Source: M3007 sp039804245
GTDB lineage: Bacteria > Bacteroidota > Bacteroidia > Chitinophagales > Saprospiraceae
Length of the DNA: 12,430 bases
Reading direction: 5' to 3'
Assembly: GCA_039804245.1 (NCBI GenBank)
Contig: JBDLWO010000007.1
Location: 1-12,430 of the forward strand
In this document: positions 6,843 to 12,430 of the stretch, one piece after another
Position numbering within the stretch: position 1 is the first letter of the stretch
Layout: each line of letters starts with the position of its first letter
The notes under the pieces: generated by a model
The model's input: the letters and a program-made list of their open reading frames with translations, nothing else
Told to the model about the DNA's origin: nothing
Database searches by the model: none
Translations under genes and position numbers: made by a program

Positions 6843-9800
6843 ATGGCGGTGATAACGCTCCGGAACTTTGAAAAAAAAATTCCCGTGCAAATGCTCGCTC
6901 GCGGAAAGAAACTCTGGGACAAGGGCAAGGTCAGGGATCTGGTTGAGCTGTCGGATGGGAGCTGGACTGCCGGCGTGGAAGGCTCGTCCGGGTATGATTA
7001 TGAATTAATTTTGATCTTCAAGGAAGATACGCTCTCTTTTCACGAATGTGAATGCCCTTACGAGTCAGGAATATGCAAACACCGGGTAGCGGTATTGTAT
7101 GCGATCCGGGAAGAACTGAATAGTCTGGCAGGGTCTGAGGAGGAGGTTAAACCTCTTCAGTCGGCAGAAATAATAAACAGAGTGCAAGGAGGCCGGCCTG
7201 CATCGAAACGGCTGGAAAAAGCCGGTAATACAGAACAGCCTGTGCATAAAAATGTGCAGCCCCCGGACACAAGTATTGCCGGACTGTTCGAGGCTTACGA
7301 GAAACTTGAACAGCCGGAGAAACGTTGCGTTAAAATCGCCGCTGCAGCCTGGGAAACGATAAGCCCGACCAAGTTTGCCGAAATTTTCAATGCCTGCGGT
7401 TTCAGGTACAAGGGACTGAATTTGTATGCCCGGGATCTGACGACAATGTTACAGAGCCTGACTGACAGCGGTTTTTTGACCCCAGTGGATTCCAGATTGC
7501 TGTGCAACAGGGCGTTTGCACAGGCGTTATGCGACGCGCAGTTTGCTGCCGATCCTGATTTTGCTATTATTTCCGCCAAAGTCCGCCAGTTTATGCTCAT
7601 ACCGTGGAATGGTTATGGTTCAGACCCCGAACGTATTTTCAGGGAGATGCGTCTGGCCAGATACCTCAATCGTCCCGGTGAATTCAGCAAATTCTTCAAT
7701 GAGCTGTGCAGCAGAAGCAACATTGTACATACGTATCATACAATCATCGATTTTTGGCTGCTGAAGGAGGCCAATCCTGATTATCTGGATACACTGCCAC
7801 CGGAAATTCTGGGGTTCCTGCTGGTGGAAAAGCTCCGAAAAAAAACATTTTTTCTGGAGCCGGCCGACAGTTTTGAAGAATATGTGATGAAAAAGCTGCC
7901 GGACTTCGCCGAATCAACACAGGCAAACCTCGTCTGGCAAATGGGACAGTTGCTGCTGTTTCGCGGTGAGTGGGATGTTTTGACCGGGATGTATGATATA
8001 ATGACGGCGGAGAAAAGAAATGCCTTCGATGGAATGTTGAGGCTGGCAGCAGGCGATACGGCAGCGAGTTCGGCGTTATTCAACGACGCCCGCAAGGAGC
8101 TGCGCAAGGAGTCGCGCGATACCAAAAATGAACTGCGCGACCTGACGGGCGTGTTTCAAATGATGGCAGCCATGCCGTCGTTGACGGTGAGTGAGTATGT
8201 CAAGTGGCAAAAGAAGCTCGACTATATACACAAGCACGACAGCTATTTTGTATCGGCGTTTGACCAGCTGCATGCTGTGATGTTATCTATGCATAATGAC
8301 ACGGTAAATGCGCTCCGGAAGGTACAGGCCAGGTTTGCCAATGACTTTCCCCTGATGCACTTTTTCCAGTATTTATGTCTGTACTGGATTGATGAAAAGC
8401 TCATTGATCCTGCCAGGCTGGCTGTATTTCATGAAAATACGGAAAAAAACGGCTATGCCTGGCTTGCGGATGAAGTACTGGCTTTGCGCATCAGGCTTGA
8501 GCCCGGGAATGAGGCGCTCTTTTCAAAAAAACGGCATCATTACGGAGCGTACGAGGTCAGGGCGCTGGTGGAGCTGCTCACGCTGACAGAACCCTGGGAG
8601 AATGCGCTGAATTTGATGTCAGGAATGGCTGATGATGTCGCAACTTCCGTCAGGAGAGTTGAAAAGGATGTCCGTATGATATGGATCGCCGATTTTGAAC
8701 GCAACACGCTGACGCCAAAGGAGCAGACTTTCGGCAAAAAGGGCTGGTCCAGCGGAAAGGTAATCTCCGACAGCCAGCTTTTGAATGCAAATTTGCCCTG
8801 TATGTCGGAACAGGACAGGCGAGTAGCCCGTACCATGGCGTATGGCAGATATTATCACGGGCTGAACAGCCTTTCAACCTGGCAGGCCCTGGTCGGTCAT
8901 CCGCTGCTGTTTTCTGCCCAGTCGCCGGATATTCCGTTGCGGCTGACGGAAGAAAAACCCGTACTGATCGCTCAGAAACATGGCGACGGTTTTCAAATCA
9001 GTTTTTCTCCAAAATTTGCTGCAGAAGGTTTCAGGATCATCAGGGAGTCGCCAACACGTTACACGCTGCTGGTCATTACGGCTGATCATGTCCGTATTGC
9101 AAGATCGTTCAACGGCGACTCACTTTTCGTACCTGAAAAAGCCGCCAACAGGCTCAGTGCGGTTATGAACGGACTGGGAAAACTTATTCCGGTTCGCTCG
9201 GTATTTGAAGAGGAAAACCTCCCGCTTTTACCTCCTGAAGTCCGGGTATGCGTACACTTGTTGCCAGTTGGCGACGGGTTTCACGTGGAAATTTACAGCA
9301 AACCATTCAGGTCAGCCCCGCCTTATTTCAAGCCCGGTGAAGGAAACGCTTCCGTGACAACCATGATCGGAGGGGAGAGAGTTCGTACACTTCGCGACTT
9401 GAAAGCCGAAGCAGACAACGCGACAAAATTACTGGAACAGGTTAAAACACTCCGGCTGATGCTGCCGGCCGGAGGTATATGGAAACTTGAAAATGCCGAA
9501 AACTGTCTCGAACTCCTGGTACAGTTACACCCACTGGTGGAAAGTGGCCAAATCATGCTCGAATGGCCCAAAGGCGAAAAGCTGCAGGTTGTCGGGAAGG
9601 CCGGTTTTGATCATTTCAAGATGAAAATCCGCGGGAATAACGACTGGTTCGAGGTGACAGGCGAAATAAATGTCAATGAAGACCATGTGCTGAACATGCG
9701 TCAGCTTCTGGCCTGGAGTTCGTCGGCAGCACAGTTCGTGGAGGTTAGTCCCGGCAAGTTCCTCGCACTGACCGAAGAATTCCGTCTTCGCCTCCGCAAG

Positions 9801-11366
9801 ATTGACAGCCTCCTTACAGCCCGGAAAGATGGTGCTTTGCAACTGCACCCACTGGCATCCGGCGCTTTCGATGTGTTCACAGAAATGGTTAAAGACCTGG
9901 ATTTCGACCGGAAATTCCAGGAAAACCGGGACAAGTTGCGCGTCGCATTTGAAAAGAAGTACAAAATTCCCCGGGATTTCAACGCTTCACTGCGTCCTTA
10001 TCAGCAGGAGGGATTTGAGTGGATGAGCCGCTGCGCCGCTGGCGGACTTGGCGCCTGCCTGGCTGATGATATGGGATTGGGAAAAACTGTTCAGGCCCTG
10101 GCCCTGCTGACCAGCCGTGCCAAATCGGGCCCTGCGCTTGTAGTGGCGCCTGCCAGCGTTTGCCGGAACTGGATGGCCGAGGCCCGAAAATTCGCTCCCG
10201 CACTGCGCCCCGTTCTGTTCGGAGAAGGCGATCGCAGCAGCATCATTGAAAAGGCAGGGAAAGGCGACCTGATCATCATCACCTACGATCTGATGGCCCG
10301 CTCAGGCAAGGAACTGAGCGAAAAACAGTTTTCCACCCTTGTGCTCGACGAAGCGCAGTCTATTAAAAACCGGCAGTCCAGACGCAGTGAAGCTGCCATG
10401 CAGCTCAACGGCGATTTTCGCCTGATCATGACCGGTACACCGGTGGAAAACCACCTGGGCGAATTGTGGAACCTTTTCCAGTTCGCCAATCCGGGTTTGC
10501 TGGGCCCTATTGAGCATTTCAACCAGCAGTTTGCCATACCCATTGAGCGCTACGGCGATGAAGGTCGTCGCGAGCAGCTGCGCAGACTGATTCAGCCCTT
10601 CATCCTCCGCCGCCGCAAGGAAGATGTGTTGCGCGAGTTGCCTGCCAAAACCGAAATCACGCTGCGGGTTGCCCTGTCGCCGCAGGAGCGCGTCTTTTAT
10701 GAAGCGCTGCGGCGCAACGCACTCGAAACGCTGACAGCAGACACAGAAAGCGGGGCCGGAGAAAAACACTTGCGCATCCTCGCCGAACTCATGCGCCTGC
10801 GCCGCGCTGCCTGCCACCCCAACCTGGCCGATGCCGCCGCCGGCTTTACTTCCAGCGCCAAGCTGGAACTTTTCGGCGAGATACTGAATGAGTTGATCAG
10901 TAATGGCCACAAAGCACTGGTATTCAGTCAGTTCGTAGGCCACCTGAAAATCCTGGAGGAATATGTCAAAGACAGAAACATCCCGTATCAGTATCTCGAT
11001 GGCCAAACGCCAGCATCGCAGCGTCAGGAAAGAATCAATGCTTTCCAGTCGGGTGAAGGCGACTTGTTTCTGATCAGTCTGAAGGCGGGCGGAACGGGTC
11101 TGAATCTCACGGCTGCAGACTATGTAATTCACACCGATCCCTGGTGGAATCCTGCGGTGGAAGACCAGGCTTCGGATCGTGCCCATCGCATCGGACAAAT
11201 GAAACCGGTCACAGTCTATCGGCTTGTTGCCGAACACACAATCGAAGAGAAAATACTGCAACTCCACGCGGAGAAACGCGATCTGGCTGATTCGCTGCTC
11301 GAAGGTACCAATGTGAGCTCCAGACTTACGGCGGAAGATCTGCTGCGGTTGATGGATGACGAATGA
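6843..11366 (+). CDS. SWIM zinc finger / SNF2-family DEAD-DEAH ATPase
   Basis: The protein has 1507 residues. A SWIM-type zinc-binding motif is near the N terminus: C69-x-C71-x6-C78-x-H80 (ECECPYESGICKH). A ~900-residue middle region has no motif I can name; its last part (about 860-1040) resembles the all-beta segment found ahead of the motor in bacterial SNF2 proteins. The complete motor starts near residue 1050 (LRPYQQEGFEWM). Its motifs are Walker A DDMGLGKT (1075-1082), Walker B DEAQ (1169-1172), motif III TGTP (1197-1200), then the second RecA lobe with KALVFSQF (from 1357), YLDGQTP (from 1384), SLKAGGTGLNLT (from 1412) and motif VI QASDRAHRIGQ (1442-1452). Such proteins are ATP-driven double-stranded DNA translocases that move or remove DNA-bound proteins; the role of this bacterial subgroup is not established. 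Its start is supported by the promoter-like box upstream. The motor region looks more GC-rich than the middle region. Confidence 0.93.
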   Translation: MAVITLRNFEKKIPVQMLARGKKLWDKGKVRDLVELSDGSWTAGVEGSSGYDYELILIFKEDTLSFHECECPYESGICKHRVAVLYAIREELNSLAGSEEEVKPLQSAEIINRVQGGRPASKRLEKAGNTEQPVHKNVQPPDTSIAGLFEAYEKLEQPEKRCVKIAAAAWETISPTKFAEIFNACGFRYKGLNLYARDLTTMLQSLTDSGFLTPVDSRLLCNRAFAQALCDAQFAADPDFAIISAKVRQFMLIPWNGYGSDPERIFREMRLARYLNRPGEFSKFFNELCSRSNIVHTYHTIIDFWLLKEANPDYLDTLPPEILGFLLVEKLRKKTFFLEPADSFEEYVMKKLPDFAESTQANLVWQMGQLLLFRGEWDVLTGMYDIMTAEKRNAFDGMLRLAAGDTAASSALFNDARKELRKESRDTKNELRDLTGVFQMMAAMPSLTVSEYVKWQKKLDYIHKHDSYFVSAFDQLHAVMLSMHNDTVNALRKVQARFANDFPLMHFFQYLCLYWIDEKLIDPARLAVFHENTEKNGYAWLADEVLALRIRLEPGNEALFSKKRHHYGAYEVRALVELLTLTEPWENALNLMSGMADDVATSVRRVEKDVRMIWIADFERNTLTPKEQTFGKKGWSSGKVISDSQLLNANLPCMSEQDRRVARTMAYGRYYHGLNSLSTWQALVGHPLLFSAQSPDIPLRLTEEKPVLIAQKHGDGFQISFSPKFAAEGFRIIRESPTRYTLLVITADHVRIARSFNGDSLFVPEKAANRLSAVMNGLGKLIPVRSVFEEENLPLLPPEVRVCVHLLPVGDGFHVEIYSKPFRSAPPYFKPGEGNASVTTMIGGERVRTLRDLKAEADNATKLLEQVKTLRLMLPAGGIWKLENAENCLELLVQLHPLVESGQIMLEWPKGEKLQVVGKAGFDHFKMKIRGNNDWFEVTGEINVNEDHVLNMRQLLAWSSSAAQFVEVSPGKFLALTEEFRLRLRKIDSLLTARKDGALQLHPLASGAFDVFTEMVKDLDFDRKFQENRDKLRVAFEKKYKIPRDFNASLRPYQQEGFEWMSRCAAGGLGACLADDMGLGKTVQALALLTSRAKSGPALVVAPASVCRNWMAEARKFAPALRPVLFGEGDRSSIIEKAGKGDLIIITYDLMARSGKELSEKQFSTLVLDEAQSIKNRQSRRSEAAMQLNGDFRLIMTGTPVENHLGELWNLFQFANPGLLGPIEHFNQQFAIPIERYGDEGRREQLRRLIQPFILRRRKEDVLRELPAKTEITLRVALSPQERVFYEALRRNALETLTADTESGAGEKHLRILAELMRLRRAACHPNLADAAAGFTSSAKLELFGEILNELISNGHKALVFSQFVGHLKILEEYVKDRNIPYQYLDGQTPASQRQERINAFQSGEGDLFLISLKAGGTGLNLTAADYVIHTDPWWNPAVEDQASDRAHRIGQMKPVTVYRLVAEHTIEEKILQLHAEKRDLADSLLEGTNVSSRLTAEDLLRLMDDE

Positions 11367-11475
11367 ATGTTGCCTTTGCTGAAAAGTCTTGGTTCTAAGT
11401 CACTCTCAGTGGGTTTGTATATGTCTGACGGATGGAAAAATTGCCGATTTTTGTGGTTTTTTTGGGTGATTTGGC

Positions 11476-11488
11476 GTCTTTTTATTTT
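11476..11488 (+). repeat. Left outer flank shared by both GxxExxY units
   Basis: Just outside the first inverted repeat, GTCTTTTTATTTT here and GTCAATTTATTTT at 12242-12254 differ at two bases, so the copied unit starts at least at the GTC and not exactly at the inverted-repeat edge. The rest of the spacer after the SNF2 stop (11367-11475) is AT-rich and shows no gene; a weak AAAAAT/ATTTTT fold-back near 11440 is not convincing as a terminator. Confidence 0.5.
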
Positions 11489-11529
11489 GCGCAGATTTTA
11501 CGCGGATTTTTTGCGCAGATTTTACACAG
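11489..11529 (+). repeat. Left 41-bp terminal inverted repeat of copy 1
   Basis: It is built from short direct units: GCGCAGATTTT, ACGCGGATTTTTT, GCGCAGATTTT, ACACAG. Its reverse complement matches 11947-11987 with two differences (11504 region G/A, and the ACACAG/ACACGG end). The match continues outward for about 10 more bases with two mismatches. Confidence 0.85.
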
Positions 11530-11537
11530 AACGTTCC

Positions 11538-11924
11538 TCAGGAAAATGTATTGATAATCCGTTTCAGGCTTATTTTGTCTTCCAGGCTTTTTACGTTGAA
11601 GTTTATCAGCAGGCCAAGTTGTTTGTTTGACAGGCGCAAATAAGTCATAACCTGTTTGAAATGCACTTCATTGAGGCACTCTACTGATTTGACTTCAACT
11701 ATAATCTGTTGCTCAACCAGCAAATCCAATCGAAAACCCAAATCGAACTTTATTTCTTTATAAACCATAGGGAGCCCTACCTGACGTTGCACCTGCAACC
11801 CGCTTTTCTCCAATTCATATTTCAAAGCTGCCTCATAGACACTTTCAAATAATCCGGGGCCAAGTGCAGCATGCACCCGAAAAGCGGCCCCACGTATTTG
11901 ATACGTAATTTCATTTGCTTCCAT
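11538..11924 (-). CDS. GxxExxY family protein (PD-(D/E)XK nuclease-like fold), complete copy
   Basis: The protein has 128 residues, the usual length of the family (TIGR04256 / PF13366 type). The start at 11924 begins MEANEITYQIRGAAFRVHAA, the conserved first helix; the in-frame upstream extension is only translated repeat units and comM remnant. The naming motif is G-L-F-E-S-V-Y (24-30), Glu27 and Tyr30. A PD-(D/E)XK-like core follows: Asp67 in FRLDLLV, then EVK at 77-79, then Q91-x3-Y95 in QVMTYLR and the hydrophobic GLLINF (104-109). The fold is that of many nucleases, but no activity is established for this family, so the biochemical role is open. It is the only gene of an inverted-repeat-bounded unit. 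The partial second copy has the same sequence over residues 88-128. Confidence 0.9.
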   Translation of the reverse strand: MEANEITYQIRGAAFRVHAALGPGLFESVYEAALKYELEKSGLQVQRQVGLPMVYKEIKFDLGFRLDLLVEQQIIVEVKSVECLNEVHFKQVMTYLRLSNKQLGLLINFNVKSLEDKISLKRIINTFS

Positions 11925-11940
11925 AAAGAAGTTGTTTTGT

Positions 11941-12023
11941 AAAAATCCGTGTAAAATCTGCGCAAAAAATCTGCGTAAAATCTGCGCGAAACAAAAATCC
12001 GCGCGAAACAAAAATCTGTACGA
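11941..12023. repeat. Short tandem repeat array at the right end of copy 1
   Basis: Six head-to-tail units of 11-17 bp share the core AAAATC(T/C)G(C/T)G(C/T): AAAAATCCGTGT, AAAATCTGCGC, AAAAAATCTGCGT, AAAATCTGCGCGAAAC, AAAAATCCGCGCGAAAC and AAAAATCTGTACG. The first four overlap the right inverted repeat. The last two extend outside it towards the comM remnant and carry an added GAAAC or GTACG. There are no unique spacers. Confidence 0.85.
11947..11987 (-). repeat. Right 41-bp terminal inverted repeat of copy 1
   Basis: On the minus strand this reads GCGCAGATTTT, ACGCAGATTTTTT, GCGCAGATTTT, ACACGG, the same four-unit order as the left end, and agrees with it at 39 of 41 positions. It ends 22 bp before the ATG of the GxxExxY gene, so any promoter or leader of that gene lies within or beyond the repeat. 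Confidence 0.85.
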
Positions 12024-12030
12024 AAAAAGC

Positions 12031-12176
12031 TCACCCTGCCCATCCATCCCGATCCAGACTCCGGTAATGAATCGCCTCCGCCAGATCCTCAATCCGGAGT
12101 GCAGGTCAATGCGGTCGAGCAGCGGACCGCTGATTTTGGAGACTTAGCGCTTTACCACGCCTGGACCGCACACGCA
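12031..12176 (-). pseudogene. comM: comM (yifB, Mg-chelatase-like AAA ATPase) 3' remnant, decayed
   Basis: Minus-strand translation gives CVCGPGVVKR-stop-VSKISGPLLDRIDLH (12176 down to 12099), the signature block of ComM/YifB ATPases. The stop TAA (12144-12146) sits where the family has Tyr. Immediately after, in another frame, IEDLAEAIHYRSLDRDGWAG and a TGA (12093 down to 12031) is the family's C terminus. Roughly 130 codons that normally separate these blocks are missing, with a frame change at the junction (TCCGG, 12094-12098). Weaker similarity to the Cys-rich stretch before CVCGPG may continue to about 12235 (a W-N-H run) but is out of frame. ComM is a helicase-like ATPase for branch migration in natural transformation; this copy cannot make it. 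The remnant lies directly between the two GxxExxY units. Confidence 0.82.
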
Positions 12177-12254
12177 ATCTTGCTTCCACACGCAACCGTT
12201 TGTGATTCCAGGTATAGCTATTACAGCGGAGGTAGTGAAATGTCAATTTATTTT

Positions 12255-12296
12255 GCGCAGATTTTACGCGGATTTTTTTGCGCAGATTTTACACAG
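12255..12296 (+). repeat. Left terminal repeat of copy 2
   Basis: It has the same four-unit structure as 11489-11529 and is identical apart from one extra T in the run of the second unit (seven instead of six). It lies 766 bp to the right of the copy 1 block. Confidence 0.85.
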
Positions 12297-12304
12297 AACG
12301 TTCT

Positions 12305-12430
12305 TCAGGAAAATGTATTGATAATCCGTTTCAGACTTATTTTATCCTCCAGACTTTTTACATTGAAGTTTATCAGCAGGCCAAGTTGTTTGTTTGACAG
12401 GCGCAAATAAGTCATAACCTGTTTGAAATG
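12305..12430 (-). CDS. GxxExxY family protein, second copy, C-terminal 41 codons (5' end outside window)
   Basis: The frame is open from the window edge to the TGA at 12305-12307 and encodes HFKQVMTYLRL to KRIINTFS, identical to residues 88-128 of the first copy, including the QVMTYLR and GLLINF motifs. Five nucleotide differences from copy 1 fall in this stretch (two AGC/AGT, GAA/GAG, GAC/GAT, AAC/AAT) and all are silent. The start, the GxxExxY motif and the EVK core are not in view, so intactness cannot be confirmed. Confidence 0.85.
   Translation of the reverse strand, partial: HFKQVMTYLRLSNKQLGLLINFNVKSLEDKISLKRIINTFS

Larger units (their letters stand above)
11489..11987 (-). mobile_element. 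GxxExxY gene cassette bounded by inverted repeats (copy 1)
   Basis: A 499-bp unit has 41-bp ends in inverted orientation that agree at 39 of 41 positions (11489-11529 and 11947-11987). It holds a single gene, the 128-aa GxxExxY protein, which fills almost all of the interior: 8 bp separate the stop from the left end and 22 bp separate the ATG from the right end. A second unit in the same orientation starts at 12255. The size and inverted ends are like those of a miniature inverted-repeat element or a REP-bounded gene; no transposase is encoded. No target-site duplication is visible, partly because extra repeat units blur the right edge. Mobility is inferred from repeat structure and copy number. 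Confidence 0.6.
12242..12430 (-). mobile_element. GxxExxY gene cassette, copy 2 (cut by window end)
   Basis: This aligns with 11476-11663 over its whole visible length, in the same orientation. The differences are two bases in the outer flank, one extra T in the inverted-repeat block, one base next to the stop codon, and five inside the coding part. The inverted-repeat block is at 12255-12296. The right end of this unit and the rest of its gene lie beyond the window. Confidence 0.7.

Noticed and set aside
10302..11267. A 321-codon open frame antisense to the SNF2 motor
   Set aside because: It lies fully opposite conserved helicase motifs, its translation shows no family features, and it is a side effect of the GC-rich codons of the motor region.
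11367..11630. A plus-strand open frame directly after the SNF2 stop
   Set aside because: It runs across the inverted repeat and the antisense of the GxxExxY gene; the translation is repeat-derived and has no recognisable features.
11892..11906. ACGTAT-TTG-ATACGT palindrome near the start of the GxxExxY gene
   Set aside because: It falls within conserved codons of the first helix and is short; nothing else suggests an operator.
11941..12023. CRISPR array
   Set aside because: The units are 11-17 bp, adjoin each other without unique spacers, and are mirrored at the other end of the gene, so they are not CRISPR repeats.

Overview
The window looks like a chromosomal segment of a Bacteroidota bacterium, probably from the Saprospiria (Lewinella or Haliscomenobacter-like). 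Three things point that way. There is a 1334-residue secreted protein with a gliding-motility-associated C-terminal (T9SS type B) sorting domain and CHU-type Ig-like repeats. There is a short Bacteroidota-style Crp/Fnr regulator. Candidate promoters match the TAnnTTTG -7 box of this phylum. The genus-level guess is inference.

Left part (1-2461): the window opens in the last 88 codons of a GH3 family beta-glucosidase (Fn3-like domain), closed by a strong hairpin terminator at 274-309. Facing it on the minus strand is a set of three genes: a Crp/Fnr-type regulator (1871-2461), an atypical SDR / NAD(P)-binding protein (1157-1798) and an exported alpha/beta hydrolase (334-1152). The last two are 4 bp apart and should be co-transcribed. 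A near-perfect palindrome with Crp/Fnr half-site spacing sits between the regulator and the SDR gene, so the regulator may control the two enzymes.

Middle part (2462-11366): a divergent intergenic region carries candidate promoters both ways. It leads into the T9SS surface protein (2660-6664), whose Ig-like repeats were partly duplicated recently at the DNA level. A 178-bp gap with a good candidate promoter then precedes a 1507-residue SWIM zinc finger / SNF2 ATPase (6843-11366).

Right part (11367-12430): this is the most unusual region. A 128-aa GxxExxY protein (PD-(D/E)XK nuclease-like fold family) fills a ~500-bp unit bounded by 41-bp inverted repeats (39/41 identical), each built from short GCGCAGATTTT-like units. 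A second unit in the same orientation begins 766 bp further on and runs off the window; its 41 visible codons differ from the first copy by five substitutions, all synonymous. Between the two units lies a decayed 3' piece of comM (yifB), recognisable from KISGPLLDRIDLH and LAEAIHYRSLDRDGWAG-stop, with an in-frame stop and a large internal deletion. Together this looks like a small repeat-bounded gene cassette that multiplies in the genome, keeps its protein under purifying selection, and has landed in or next to comM.
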